Source: Pseudomonadota bacterium
Lineage (GTDB): Bacteria; Pseudomonadota; Gammaproteobacteria; Burkholderiales; Burkholderiaceae_C
Direction: 5' to 3'
NCBI GenBank assembly: GCA_029779845.1
Contig: JAKOZT010000092.1
Location: forward strand, 62,001-126,000
DNA length: 64,000 bases
Shown here: positions 46,329-55,460 of the stretch, in pieces
Layout of the letters: every line of letters starts with the position of its first letter
Position numbering within the stretch: the first letter of the stretch is position 1
Notes under the pieces: generated by a model
Told to the model about the DNA's origin: nothing
What the model saw: only the letters and a program-made list of their open reading frames with translations
Database searches by the model: none
Program-made: the position numbers and the translations under genes

Positions 46329-49300
46329 ATGCAAGTCCCCGTCATCGCGCCCGGCAAGCGCTTCACCCTGCCCCGCCCGATCGCCTCGGCCGATGCGCTG
46401 CTGCTGGCGCGCTTCGCGCAGCGCCAGGCCGAACAGAAGAAGCTGCTCGCGATCGTCAACGCCGAGCCGGCCGACACGCAGCGGCTCGAAGGCGAACTCG
46501 CCTTCTTCGCGCCCGGCCTGCGCATCGCCGTCTTCCCCGACTGGGAAACGCTGCCCTACGACACCTTCAGCCCGCACCAGGACCTGATCTCCGAGCGGCT
46601 GGCCACGCTGTGGCGCATCCTTCATTCGAAAGAGCGGGGCGATGTCGACGTGGTGCTGCTGCCCGCCTCCACGGCGCTGGTGCGCCTGGCGCCGCCGAGC
46701 TTCCTGGCCGGCTACACCTTCCACTTCCAGCAGAAGCAGAAGCTCGACGAAGCGGCGCTCAAATCGCAGCTCACGCTGGCCGGCTACACGCACGTCAGCC
46801 AGGTGGTGTCGCCGGGCGAATACGCGGTGCGCGGCGGGCTGATCGACCTCTTTCCGATGGGCTCGCCGGTGCCGTACCGCGTCGACCTGTTCGGCGACGA
46901 GATCGATTCGATCCGCACCTTCGACCCCGACTCGCAGCGCAGCCTCTACCCGGTGCCGGAAGTGCGATTGCTGCCCGGCCGCGAGTTCCCGATGGACGAA
47001 GCGGCGCGCACCGCCTTCCGCGCGCGCTGGCGCGAGAAGGTCGAGGGCGACCCGACCAAGGTGCGCCTGTACAAGGACATCGCCGCCGGCATCGCGACGG
47101 CGGGCATCGAGTACTACCTGCCGCTGTTCTTCGAGCAGACCGCGACGATCTTCGACTACCTCGGCGAGGGCGCGGCGCTGGCGCTGCACGGCGAGGTCGA
47201 CGAGGCGCTGAACCGCTTCTGGACCGACACGCGCGAGCGCCACCGCTTCCTGCAGCACGACAAGGAGAAGCCCATCCTGCCGCCGGAGGAGATCTTCCTG
47301 CGCGGCGAGGAGTTCTTCGCGCGCGCCAACGCGCATGCGACGCTGGCGCTGCGTGGGCGCGAGCCGGTGGAGTGGGCGCGGCCGCTGCCTGATCTCAGCG
47401 TCGATCGCGGCGCGCCCGAGCCGCTGAGGAAGCTGCAGCAGCACGTCGCGAGCACATCGCACCGCGTGCTGATCGTCGCCGAGAGCGAAGGCCGGCGCGA
47501 GAGCCTGCTCGAGCTGCTGCGCGACAACCGGATCGAGCCACCCAGCGTCGGCTCGCTCGCCGAATTCGAGGCCGGCGCAGAGCACTTCGCGATCGGTGTC
47601 GCGCCACTGGCCGAGGGCTTCTTCTGGCACGAGCCGGCCGAAGGCAAGACGATCCAGTTCGTCACCGAAACCGAACTCTTCGCCACCGCGCCGAGCGCGC
47701 GGCGCCGGCGCCGGCAGGAGCAGGTCAGCGACGTCAATGCGCTGATCAAGGATCTGTCCGAGCTGAACGTCGGCGACCCGGTGGTGCACGTCAACCACGG
47801 CATCGGGCGCTACGTCGGGCTGATCAACATCGACCTCGGCGACGGGCCTTCCGAATTCCTGCACCTGGAGTACGCCGACAAGGCGACGCTCTACGTGCCG
47901 GTGGCGCAGCTGCATCTGATCGCGCGCTACACGGGCGTCAGCCCTGAAGAAGCGCCGCTGCACAAGCTCGGCTCCGGACAGTGGGAGAAGGCCAAGCGCA
48001 AGGCGGCCGAGCAGGTGCGCGACACGGCCGCCGAACTGCTGAACCTCTACGCCCGCCGCGCCGCGCGCGAGGGCTTCGCGTTCCGCTTCCAGCCCCACGA
48101 CTACGAAGCCTTCGCCGCCAGCTTCGGCTTCGAAGAAACGCCCGACCAGCAGGCCGCGATCCACGCCGTGATCCAGGACATGGTCAGCCCCAAGCCGATG
48201 GACCGCCTCGTCTGCGGCGACGTCGGCTTCGGCAAGACCGAGGTTGCGCTGCGCGCCGCCTTCGTCGCGGTGACCGGCGGCCGCCAGGTGGCCATCCTCG
48301 CGCCGACCACGCTGCTGGCGGAGCAGCACTACCAGAACATCGCCGACCGCTTCGGCAAGTGGCCGGTGAAGGTGGCCGAGCTGTCGCGCTTCCGCTCGCC
48401 CAAGGAAGTGAAGGCGGCGATGGCCGGCATCGCCGACGGCACGATCGACATCGTGGTCGGCACGCACAAGCTGCTGTCGGCTGACGTGAAGTTCAAGCGC
48501 CTCGGCCTCTTGGTGATCGACGAGGAACACCGCTTCGGCGTGCGCCACAAGGAGGCGATCAAGGCGCTGCGCGCCGACGTGGACGTGCTCACGCTCACCG
48601 CCACGCCGATCCCGCGCACGCTGGGCATGGCGCTGGAAGGCCTGCGCGATCTCTCCGTGATCGCCACCGCGCCGCAGCGCCGGCTGGCGATCAAGACCTT
48701 CGTGCGCAACGAGGGCACGGGCACGATCCGCGAGGCGGTGCTGCGCGAATTGAAGCGCGGCGGGCAAGTCTACTTCCTGCACAACGAGGTGGAGACCATC
48801 GCGGCGCGGCGCGACAAGCTCGCCGAGCTGCTGCCCGAGGCGCGCATCGCCATCGCCCACGGCCAGATGCCCGAGCGCGAGCTGGAGCGCGTGATGCGTG
48901 ACTTCGTCGCGCAGCGCCACAACCTGCTGCTGTGCTCGACCATCATCGAGACCGGCATCGACGTGCCGAGCGCCAACACCATCGTGATCAGCCGCGCCGA
49001 CAAGTTCGGCCTGGCGCAGCTGCACCAGCTGCGCGGGCGCGTCGGCCGCTCGCACCACCAGGCCTACGCCTACCTGCTGGTGCCCGACGTGGAGGGCCTG
49101 ACCAAGCAGGCCGCGCAGCGGCTCGAAGCGATCCAGCAGATGGAGGAGCTGGGCTCAGGCTTCTACCTCGCGATGCACGACCTGGAGATCCGCGGCGCCG
49201 GCGAGGTGCTGGGCGAGAACCAGAGCGGCAACATGATGGAAGTGGGTTTCCAGCTCTACAACGACATGCTCGCCGAAGCGGTGCGTTCGCTGAAGGCGGG

Positions 49301-49787
49301 CAAGGAGCCCGACCTGCTGAGCCCGCTGTCGGCCACCACCGAGATCAACCTGCACGCCCCCGCGCTGCTGCCCGACGCCTACTGCGGCGACGTGCACGTG
49401 CGCCTGAGCCTCTACAAGCGCCTGGCCACCGCGGAGAAGACCGAGCAGATCGACGCGATGCTCGAAGAGATCACCGACCGCTTCGGCAAGCTGCCGCCGC
49501 AGGGCCAGACGCTGTTCGACGTGCACCGCCTGCGCGTGCTGGCCAAGCCCTACGGCGTGGTGAAGGTCGATGCCGCGCCGCAGCTGATGGTGATCGGCTT
49601 CCGCCCGAACCCGCCGGTGGACGCGCTGAAGATCATCGAGCTGGTGCAGAAGAACCGCCACATCAAGCTGGCCGGCAACGACAAGCTGCGCATCGAGCGC
49701 GCCACGCCCGAGCCCAAGGACCGCGCGCAGCTGATCCGCGACGTGCTGCGCTCGCTGGGGGCGCCGAAGGTGGCGGATGCCGCCTGA
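46329..49787 (+). CDS. mfd: Transcription-repair coupling factor
   Basis: 1152 residues. The UvrB-homology region fills about 1-330, the RNA polymerase-interacting CarD-like domain is at about 480-545 (LNVGDPVVHVNHGIGRYVGL), the translocase motor shows Walker A CGDVGFGKTEVA near 630 and motif II DEEHRFG near 732, with later motifs LTATPIPRTLGMAL and QLRGRVGRS, and the TRCF domain closes the protein. It removes stalled RNA polymerase and recruits UvrA. An ATG at 46314 is also in frame, but it overlaps TATGAT, a likely -10 element, so the second ATG is preferred. Confidence 0.96.
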   Translation: MQVPVIAPGKRFTLPRPIASADALLLARFAQRQAEQKKLLAIVNAEPADTQRLEGELAFFAPGLRIAVFPDWETLPYDTFSPHQDLISERLATLWRILHSKERGDVDVVLLPASTALVRLAPPSFLAGYTFHFQQKQKLDEAALKSQLTLAGYTHVSQVVSPGEYAVRGGLIDLFPMGSPVPYRVDLFGDEIDSIRTFDPDSQRSLYPVPEVRLLPGREFPMDEAARTAFRARWREKVEGDPTKVRLYKDIAAGIATAGIEYYLPLFFEQTATIFDYLGEGAALALHGEVDEALNRFWTDTRERHRFLQHDKEKPILPPEEIFLRGEEFFARANAHATLALRGREPVEWARPLPDLSVDRGAPEPLRKLQQHVASTSHRVLIVAESEGRRESLLELLRDNRIEPPSVGSLAEFEAGAEHFAIGVAPLAEGFFWHEPAEGKTIQFVTETELFATAPSARRRRRQEQVSDVNALIKDLSELNVGDPVVHVNHGIGRYVGLINIDLGDGPSEFLHLEYADKATLYVPVAQLHLIARYTGVSPEEAPLHKLGSGQWEKAKRKAAEQVRDTAAELLNLYARRAAREGFAFRFQPHDYEAFAASFGFEETPDQQAAIHAVIQDMVSPKPMDRLVCGDVGFGKTEVALRAAFVAVTGGRQVAILAPTTLLAEQHYQNIADRFGKWPVKVAELSRFRSPKEVKAAMAGIADGTIDIVVGTHKLLSADVKFKRLGLLVIDEEHRFGVRHKEAIKALRADVDVLTLTATPIPRTLGMALEGLRDLSVIATAPQRRLAIKTFVRNEGTGTIREAVLRELKRGGQVYFLHNEVETIAARRDKLAELLPEARIAIAHGQMPERELERVMRDFVAQRHNLLLCSTIIETGIDVPSANTIVISRADKFGLAQLHQLRGRVGRSHHQAYAYLLVPDVEGLTKQAAQRLEAIQQMEELGSGFYLAMHDLEIRGAGEVLGENQSGNMMEVGFQLYNDMLAEAVRSLKAGKEPDLLSPLSATTEINLHAPALLPDAYCGDVHVRLSLYKRLATAEKTEQIDAMLEEITDRFGKLPPQGQTLFDVHRLRVLAKPYGVVKVDAAPQLMVIGFRPNPPVDALKIIELVQKNRHIKLAGNDKLRIERATPEPKDRAQLIRDVLRSLGAPKVADAA

Positions 49788-49808
49788 CGCGACGACCCCG
49801 GTGCTACG

Positions 49809-50039
49809 ATGCCCAGCATGATCGACTGGTCCAGCTGCCCCGCCGTCGAAAGCGACCCCGAGCGCGTCAGCGGGGCCTGGGTCTTTCGGGGCACGCGCGT
49901 GCCCGTCGCCGCCCTGTTCGAGAACCTCGAAGACGGCGCATCCGTCCACGACTTCACCGAATGGTTCCAGGGCGTCAGCCCGGAACAGGTTCGCACGGTC
50001 CTGGAGCACGCCGCGAAGAGCGCCCTGGCGCCGGCGTAA
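49809..50039 (+). CDS. DUF433 antitoxin-like protein
   Basis: 76 residues. The DUF433 pattern GAWVFRGTRVPVAALFENLEDG and VHDFTEWFQGVSPEQVRTVLEHA forms a winged helix used by VapB45-like antitoxins. Its stop codon is followed directly by the GTG of the toxin-like gene. A second in-frame ATG three codons in is possible. It follows mfd by 21 bases. Confidence 0.85.
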   Translation: MPSMIDWSSCPAVESDPERVSGAWVFRGTRVPVAALFENLEDGASVHDFTEWFQGVSPEQVRTVLEHAAKSALAPA

Positions 50040-50372
50040 GTGAAGGTCTTCTTCGACCAGGGCACGCCCGCTCCGCTGCGCCGCGCACTGGCGAGCCACG
50101 ACGTCGAAACGGCCCACGAACGCGGGTGGTCCCAGCTGAAGAACGGCGAGCTCATCGCCGCCACCGAGCAAGCCGGTTTCGAGGTCTTCGTCACCACCGA
50201 CCAGAACCTCCGGTATCAGCAGAACCTTGCGGGCAGGAAGATCGCCATCGTCGTCATCCTCACGACGAGCTGGCCGCGCATCCAGGCCGATCTGTCGCCC
50301 GTGCGGGCCGCCATCGACACGGCATCTTCGGGCTCGTACATCGAAGTCCCTGTCGCTGAACACCGCTCGTAG
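50040..50372 (+). CDS. DUF5615 PIN-like toxin protein
   Basis: 110 residues from GTG. VKVFFDQGTPAPLRRAL gives the first acidic residue of a PIN-like nuclease; HERGWSQLKNGELIAATEQAG and VFVTTDQNLRYQQN give the conserved Asp with Asn. This matches the DUF5615 (Mut7-C-like) partner of DUF433 antitoxins. It would cut RNA unless bound by the upstream antitoxin. Catalytic residues appear intact. Confidence 0.85.
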   Translation: MKVFFDQGTPAPLRRALASHDVETAHERGWSQLKNGELIAATEQAGFEVFVTTDQNLRYQQNLAGRKIAIVVILTTSWPRIQADLSPVRAAIDTASSGSYIEVPVAEHRS

Positions 50373-50411
50373 AATCGCGGCCCTTCGCCTGACGCTCGCT
50401 CCACCCGCGCC

Positions 50412-51125
50412 ATGTCCAGCACCGAACACGCCCCCGGCCTCTTCATCCGCGGCTTCGCGCCGCCGCTGCGGCTGGCGGACTTCAGGCTGATCGCCTTCGA
50501 CATGGACTCGACGCTGATCAACATCGAGTGCGTCGACGAGATCGCCGACGCCGCCGGCCGCAAGGCCGAGGTGGCCGAGATCACCGAAGCCGCAATGCGC
50601 GGCGAGATCGCCGACTACAAGGACAGCCTGCGCCGCCGCGTCGCGCTGCTGGCCGGCGTGCCGGTGGCGGCGCTGGAAAAGGTCTGGGCCGACAAGCTGC
50701 GCCTGAACCCCGGCGTGCAGCGCTTCGTCGAGGCCTGCCAAGCGGCCGGGCTGAAGACGCTGCTGGTCTCGGGCGGCTTCACCTTCTTCAGCGAGCGCAT
50801 CCGCGGGCAATTGAAGCTCGACTTCGCGCGCGCCAACACGCTGGGGGTGGCGAACGGCCGGCTCACCGGCACGCTGTTCGACCGGCCCTGGGGCGACATC
50901 GTCGATGGCGCCGAGAAGAAGCGCGTGCTGCTCGAAGTGGCCGAGCTGATGGGCATAGCCCCCGCGCAGGCCATCGCGGTGGGCGACGGCGCCAACGATC
51001 TTCCGATGATGGGCGCCGCCGGCCTGTCGATCGCCTTCCACCCCAAGCCGGCGGTGCGCGAGCAGGCGATGATCTCGATCATGAGCGGCGGCATGGACCG
51101 GGCTCTCGAAGTCCTGTCAGCGTGA
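50412..51125 (+). CDS. serB: Phosphoserine phosphatase
   Basis: 237 residues of the HAD superfamily. The nucleophile motif is IAFDMDSTLINIECVDE; motif II is SGGF in LLVSGGFTFFSER; motif III includes AEKKRVLL, and motif IV GDGANDLPMMGAAG. The length and VDEIADAAG segment are typical of SerB without an N-terminal ACT domain. It makes serine in the last step of the phosphorylated pathway. Its 3' end overlaps the convergent next gene by nine bases. Confidence 0.95.
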   Translation: MSSTEHAPGLFIRGFAPPLRLADFRLIAFDMDSTLINIECVDEIADAAGRKAEVAEITEAAMRGEIADYKDSLRRRVALLAGVPVAALEKVWADKLRLNPGVQRFVEACQAAGLKTLLVSGGFTFFSERIRGQLKLDFARANTLGVANGRLTGTLFDRPWGDIVDGAEKKRVLLEVAELMGIAPAQAIAVGDGANDLPMMGAAGLSIAFHPKPAVREQAMISIMSGGMDRALEVLSA

Positions 51126-51662
51126 GCCGCGCAGCCTGACCGCGGGGAAATCCACCGGCACCGCGAAGGCCACGTTCACGTAGTTCGTGAACAGGTTCAG
51201 CGCCACGTGGGCGAGGATCTCGACGATGGCCTCGTCGTCGAAGCCGGCCTCGCGCAATTGCTTCACGTCGGCATCGCCGACCTGACCGCGCGCGTCGACG
51301 AGTTTCAGCGCGAAGCGCAGCGCCGCCTGCGTGCGCGCATCGGCGGCCTCGCCGCCCTGCGCGGCGGCCATCTCCTCGGCGCTGGCACCGGCCTTGCGGC
51401 CCAGCACCGTGTGCGCGGCCAGGCAGTACTCGCAGGCGTTGCGATCGGCCACGGCCACGGCGATCTGCTCGCCGAGCTTGGCGCCCAGCGTGCCGGCGCC
51501 CAGCGCGCCGAACGAGCCCCATAGGCTGCGCAGCGCCGCCGGCGAGTTGGCGACGGCGCGGAACATGTTGGGCGTGGCGCCGAAGGCGGCGTGGATCTGG
51601 TCGAGCAGCGCCTGGCGCTCGGCGCTGGTGCCGCTGCGGTCGACGAGGGAAACGCGGTTCAT
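51117..51662 (-). CDS. Carboxymuconolactone decarboxylase / AhpD-family protein
   Basis: 181 residues. The redox pair and proton-relay pattern appears as CEYCLAAHTVLGRKAGAS (Cys-x-x-Cys-x-x-x-His), as in the AhpD-like alkylhydroperoxidase core. The preceding LGAKLGEQIAVAVADRNACEYC marks the CMD fold. It likely reduces peroxides, or acts as a small redox protein. AGGAG lies six bases before the ATG. It is divergent from an AraC-type regulator that probably controls it. Confidence 0.9.
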   Translation of the reverse strand: MNRVSLVDRSGTSAERQALLDQIHAAFGATPNMFRAVANSPAALRSLWGSFGALGAGTLGAKLGEQIAVAVADRNACEYCLAAHTVLGRKAGASAEEMAAAQGGEAADARTQAALRFALKLVDARGQVGDADVKQLREAGFDDEAIVEILAHVALNLFTNYVNVAFAVPVDFPAVRLRGSR

Positions 51663-51726
51663 GGCAGCTCCTGGCTGGGTGGTGAGAGGCGTCCAGTGTG
51701 GCGAGCATTTCCGTATGATTGGATGC

Positions 51727-51742
51727 ATTCGATCCATCGAAT
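51727..51742. promoter_or_regulatory. Candidate operator between CMD gene and AraC regulator
   Basis: ATTCGAT-CC-ATCGAAT is a perfect 7-bp inverted repeat with a two-base spacer, 15 bases before the AraC gene ATG. A TATGAT hexamer (51714-51719) lies just left of it and would serve as -10 for rightward transcription. Confidence 0.4.
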
Positions 51743-51756
51743 AGTGCAGATCGTCC

Positions 51757-52623
51757 ATGACACCGCCTTCCGGCGTCGATCGCCTCTCCGCGCTGCTGGA
51801 GCGCTTCCGCGTGCATGCCCATTTGTTCCACGCCGGGCCGCTGTGCGGCGTCACGCACTTCGACGCCAGGCCGGGCCGCGCCTTCCTGCATGTGCTGCGG
51901 CGCGGCGAGATGGCCGTGACGCACCGCGCGCGCAGCGGCGCGCCGCGCAAGCTGGTGCTCTCCGAGCCGACGCTGCTGTTCTACCCCCGCCCGCTGGCGC
52001 ACGACTTCCACAACGCGCCGGCCGACGGCAGCGACTTCGTCTGCGCCACGCTCGATTTCGACGGCGGCGTGCAGCACCCGCTGGTGCGCGCGCTGCCGGC
52101 GCTGATGGCGCTGCGGCTCGCGGAGGTCGAGGGCATCGCGCAGACCCTCGATCTGCTGTTCGCCGAGACCGAACAGGTGCGCTGCGGCCATCGCCTGCTG
52201 GCCGATCGGCTGTTCGAGGTGCTGCTGTTGCAGATGCTGCGCTGGCTGCTCGACCACCCCGAGCAGAGCGGCGTGAGCGCCGGGCTGCTGGCCGGCCTGG
52301 CGCACGCGAAGCTGGCCCGCTCGCTGACCGCGCTGCACGAGCGGCCGGGAGAAAACTGGTCGCTGGAGGCGATGGCGCGCGAAGCGGGCATGTCGCGCAG
52401 CGCCTTCGCAGCAGCGTTCAAGGCCGCGCTCGGCAGCGCGCCGGGCGACTACCTGCTGCGCTGGCGCGTGTCGGTCGCGCAGACGATGCTGCGCGAAGGC
52501 GCCTCGGTGAAGACCACCAGCGACGCGCTCGGCTACGCCAGCCCGGCGGCGTTCTCGCGCGCCTTCACGCAAATTGCCGGCGCCTCGCCGCGGGCCTGGC
52601 GGGCCGTGCTCAAGGGCGATTGA
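51757..52623 (+). CDS. AraC family transcriptional regulator with cupin domain
   Basis: 288 residues. The N-terminal half is a cupin-6-like ligand domain (FHAGPLCGVTHFDARPGRAFLHVLRRGEM region, HDFHNAP). The C-terminal 100 residues hold the two AraC helix-turn-helix motifs: WSLEAMAREAGMSRSAFAAAFK and VKTTSDALGYASPAAFSRAF. It most likely governs the divergent CMD/AhpD-type gene. The gene ends 14 bases into the next gene on the other strand. Confidence 0.92.
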   Translation: MTPPSGVDRLSALLERFRVHAHLFHAGPLCGVTHFDARPGRAFLHVLRRGEMAVTHRARSGAPRKLVLSEPTLLFYPRPLAHDFHNAPADGSDFVCATLDFDGGVQHPLVRALPALMALRLAEVEGIAQTLDLLFAETEQVRCGHRLLADRLFEVLLLQMLRWLLDHPEQSGVSAGLLAGLAHAKLARSLTALHERPGENWSLEAMAREAGMSRSAFAAAFKAALGSAPGDYLLRWRVSVAQTMLREGASVKTTSDALGYASPAAFSRAFTQIAGASPRAWRAVLKGD

Positions 52624-52942
52624 GCCCCGGCTCGCCCTCCACCTCCACCGTCGTCACCGCCGAGCTGGGTGGGCTGGGCAGGACTTCGAGCGGCACGTCT
52701 TTCGCCGCACGCGCCGCGGCGCTGGCGGCCGCCGCCGGCCGCGCGGCACGCGATGCCGCCGAAGCGGCCGGCTCCACGGCCTTCGCCTTCGGCTTAATCT
52801 TGCCCGCCTCGATGATCACGCGCAGCGGATTGGCGGCATCGCGCTCGGCGCGCCTGGACGGCTCCTGCGCGGGCGCGGCCGGCATGAGAACGCAAGCGGC
52901 GAGAACGACGAAGAAACGCAGCGCGACCATCGGACGGACCAT
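52610..52942 (-). CDS. Small secreted Ala-rich hypothetical protein
   Basis: 110 residues. MVALRFFVVLAACVLMPAAPAQ is a clear signal peptide; the mature part has a short ordered segment DAANPLRVIIEAGKIKPK and then low-complexity Ala, Arg and Val repeats. I do not recognise a family. The start may be ATG 52942 or 52930. The gene overlaps the AraC 3' end by 14 bases and is divergent from trpB. The signal peptide supports it as real. Confidence 0.6.
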   Translation of the reverse strand: MVRPMVALRFFVVLAACVLMPAAPAQEPSRRAERDAANPLRVIIEAGKIKPKAKAVEPAASAASRAARPAAAASAAARAAKDVPLEVLPSPPSSAVTTVEVEGEPGLNRP

Positions 52943-52998
52943 TCTCGCAGTCCGCGCGGCGGTAGCATGCGGCGCCCACGCCACGAGGAGACGACGCA

Positions 52999-54372
52999 AT
53001 GAACACCCCCACCAAGTTCCTGCTCGACGAGAGCAAGCTGCCCAAGCACTGGTACAACATCGCCGCCGATCTGCCGGCGGCCGCGCCGGCGGTGCTGCAC
53101 CCCGGCACGATGCAGCCGGTCGGCCCCGACGACCTGGCACCGCTGTTCCCGATGGCGTTGATCGCGCAGGAGGTCAGCACCGAGCGCGAGATCGAGATCC
53201 CCGAGCCGGTGCGCGAGGTGTTCCGCCTCTGGCGCCCTGCCCCGCTGATGCGCGCGCACCGGCTCGAGAAGGCGCTCGGAACCCCGGCCAAGATCTACTA
53301 CAAGTACGAAGGCGTCTCGCCGGCCGGCTCGCACAAGCCCAACACCGCGGTGCCGCAGGCCTGGTACAACGCCCAGGCCGGCATCCGAAAGATCGCCACC
53401 GAAACCGGCGCCGGCCAGTGGGGCTCGTCGCTCGCCTTCGCGGGCGCGCTGTTCGGCATCGACGTGACGGTGTTCCAGGTGCGCGTGTCCTACGACCAGA
53501 AGCCCTATCGCCGCGCGCTGATGGAGACCTACGGCGCGCGCTGCATCGCCAGCCCCTCGAACGAAACCAACTCGGGCCGCGCCATCCTCGCGCAGAACCC
53601 CGAGCACCCCGGCTCGCTGGGCATCGCGATCTCGGAGGCGGTGGAAGTCGCCGCGACGCACGACGACACCAAGTACGCGCTCGGCTCGGTGCTCAACCAT
53701 GTGCTGATGCACCAGAGCATCATCGGCCTGGAAGCGATCCAGCAGTTCGAGATGGCCGGCGACGACCCCGACATCGTGATCGGCTGCACCGGCGGCGGCA
53801 GCAACTTCGCCGGCCTCGCCTTCCCCTTCCTCGGCCTGCAGCTGCGCGGCGGCGCGAAGGCGAAGAAGCGCCGCATCGTCGCGGTGGAGCCGGCCGCCTG
53901 CCCGAGCCTGACGCGCGGCAGGTACGCCTACGACTTCGGCGACACCGCGCACCTGACGCCGCTGACCAAGATGCACACGCTCGGCAGCACCTTCACGCCG
54001 CCGGGCTTCCACGCCGGCGGCCTGCGCTACCACGGCATGGCGCCGATGGTGTCGCACCTGAAGGAGCTGGGCCTGATCGAAGCGGTGGCCTACCACCAGA
54101 CCGCCTGCTTCGAAGCCGGCGTGATGTTCGCGCGCAGCGAAGGCATCGTGCCGGCGCCGGAGGCCAACCACGCGGTGCGCGCGGCGATCGACGAGGCGCT
54201 GCGCTGCAAGCGCGAGGGCAAGGCCGAGGTGATCGTCTTCAACCTCAGCGGCCACGGCCACTTCGACATGATGGCCTACAGCAACTACGCCGCGGGCAAG
54301 CTGGTCGACCAGCCCTATGACGAGAAGGAGCTGGCGATGGCCTTGTCCGGCCTGCCCGCCGTGCCGGCCTAG
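52999..54372 (+). CDS. TrpB2-type PLP-dependent tryptophan synthase beta chain
   Basis: 457 residues, longer than the usual TrpB1 (about 400), with the N-terminal extension typical of the TrpB2 class. The PLP lysine lies in [18 protein letters not shown] near residue 112, the catalytic Glu in [15 protein letters not shown], and the phosphate loop in [15 protein letters not shown]. TrpB2 proteins make Trp from indole and serine but usually work without the TrpA seen here absent. It overlaps the convergent rraA-like gene by four bases. Confidence 0.9.
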   Translation: MNTPTKFLLDESKLPKHWYNIAADLPAAAPAVLHPGTMQPVGPDDLAPLFPMALIAQEVSTEREIEIPEPVREVFRLWRPAPLMRAHRLEKALGTPAKIYYKYEGVSPAGSHKPNTAVPQAWYNAQAGIRKIATETGAGQWGSSLAFAGALFGIDVTVFQVRVSYDQKPYRRALMETYGARCIASPSNETNSGRAILAQNPEHPGSLGIAISEAVEVAATHDDTKYALGSVLNHVLMHQSIIGLEAIQQFEMAGDDPDIVIGCTGGGSNFAGLAFPFLGLQLRGGAKAKKRRIVAVEPAACPSLTRGRYAYDFGDTAHLTPLTKMHTLGSTFTPPGFHAGGLRYHGMAPMVSHLKELGLIEAVAYHQTACFEAGVMFARSEGIVPAPEANHAVRAAIDEALRCKREGKAEVIVFNLSGHGHFDMMAYSNYAAGKLVDQPYDEKELAMALSGLPAVPA

Positions 54373-54878
54373 GCTCTGGGCGGCATCACCACGATGCCGT
54401 CCTCGTCGGCATAGAGCCAGTCGCCCGTCTTCACCCACACGCCCTGGATCAGCACCGGCACGCCGGTCTGGCCGGGCGTCTTGCGGTCGGTCGGCATGGG
54501 CAGCAGCGCGAGCGCGCGGATGCCGACGTCGGCGGCCGCCAGCTCGGCCTTGTCGCGCGCCGCGCCGTCGATCACCACGCCGGCCCAGCCGTTCTTCGCC
54601 GCGGCGGCGGCGATGTTGCCGCCGATCAGCGCGCGGCGCAGCGAGCCGCCGCCGTCGACCACCAGCACGCGGCCTTCGCCCGGGGATTCGAGCGCGGCCT
54701 TCACCGGCGAGTTGTCTTCGAAGCACTTGACGGTCAGCACCGGGCCGCTGAACCTGGCGCGGCCGCCGTAGCTCTGGAACACCGGCGGCAACACGCGGAA
54801 ATGGCCGTCGCCTTCGGCGTAAGCGCCCTTGTGCGCGTCGCACAGGTCGCAGGTGGAGAAGTCGTTGGTGGTGCTCAT
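54369..54878 (-). CDS. RraA-like protein / HMG aldolase family
   Basis: 169 residues. The pattern [48 protein letters not shown] is split at about 50-95 and is followed by [14 protein letters not shown]; it matches RraA, the inhibitor of RNase E, and the related 4-hydroxy-4-methyl-2-oxoglutarate aldolases. The two cannot be told apart from sequence alone. Its start overlaps the stop of the Lrp-type regulator by four bases, hinting at joint control. Confidence 0.88.
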   Translation of the reverse strand: MSTTNDFSTCDLCDAHKGAYAEGDGHFRVLPPVFQSYGGRARFSGPVLTVKCFEDNSPVKAALESPGEGRVLVVDGGGSLRRALIGGNIAAAAAKNGWAGVVIDGAARDKAELAAADVGIRALALLPMPTDRKTPGQTGVPVLIQGVWVKTGDWLYADEDGIVVMPPRA

Positions 54879-55366
54879 GCGTGCGTCACTTTCCTGATCG
54901 GCGGTTTCACGTCTTCGCGGCGCGGCGGCAGCATGGGCTGATGCTCGCGCGCGGGGTTGAGGATGATGGAGGTGGCGGTCTCGGTGAGGATGCAGAACTT
55001 GCTGACCACCGCGTCGAGGTGCGCCACGTCGATCACGGCGATCTCCAGCAGCCAGCTGTCCTCACCGGTCACGTTGTAGGCATTGATGCACTCGGGCGTC
55101 TGCTGGATCAGCTTGACCACGCGCGGGTACTCGGCGCGGCCGATGCGGATCAGCGCGCGGATGCCGTAGCCGAGGCGGCCCAGGTCGACCGTCGCGCGGT
55201 AGCCGGTGATGACGCCGGCCGCTTCCAGCTTGCGCACGCGCTCGGTGACCGCCGGCTGCGAGAGGTGCACACGCCGGCCCAGCTCGGCCATCGTCAGGCG
55301 CGCATCGGCCTGCAGCTCGGCGAGGATGCGCGTGTCGTGCGCGTCGAGTTCGGGGTTCAAGGCCAT
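54875..55366 (-). CDS. Lrp/AsnC family transcriptional regulator
   Basis: 163 residues. An N-terminal helix-turn-helix (LDAHDTRILAELQADARLTM then ELGRRVHLSQPAVTERVRKL) is followed by the RAM ligand domain (ECINAYNVTGEDSWLLEIAV). This is the standard Lrp/AsnC layout. The ATG of MALNPELD is used; upstream in-frame Met residues are less likely. It overlaps the RraA-like gene and is divergent from the EamA transporter, either of which it may regulate. Confidence 0.92.
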   Translation of the reverse strand: MALNPELDAHDTRILAELQADARLTMAELGRRVHLSQPAVTERVRKLEAAGVITGYRATVDLGRLGYGIRALIRIGRAEYPRVVKLIQQTPECINAYNVTGEDSWLLEIAVIDVAHLDAVVSKFCILTETATSIILNPAREHQPMLPPRREDVKPPIRKVTHA

Positions 55367-55460
55367 GCGAACGAATCTCCTTGAAATCGACGGCAATTGT
55401 GGCCTGAAGAACTTGATTCCGGCATGGCAACGCGGTGCCGGCTTTCATACGATGCGGCCC

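Noticed and set aside
45561-49058. Very long open frame antisense to mfd, and similar ones antisense to other genes (for example 3200-7003, 15777-18800, 17230-20160, 56359-61662).
   Set aside because: They follow from high GC at third codon positions of the true genes. Their translations are rich in Arg, His, Ala and Gly with no domain motifs, while the opposite strand holds recognised families.
52999-54372. Assigning the trpB-like gene as the main tryptophan synthase beta subunit.
   Set aside because: It belongs to the longer TrpB2 class and has no trpA next to it; the main trpFBA genes are likely elsewhere.
54369-54878. Calling the RraA-like protein a definite RNase E regulator.
   Set aside because: The same fold includes aldolases, and no residue seen by eye decides between them, so only the family name is used.
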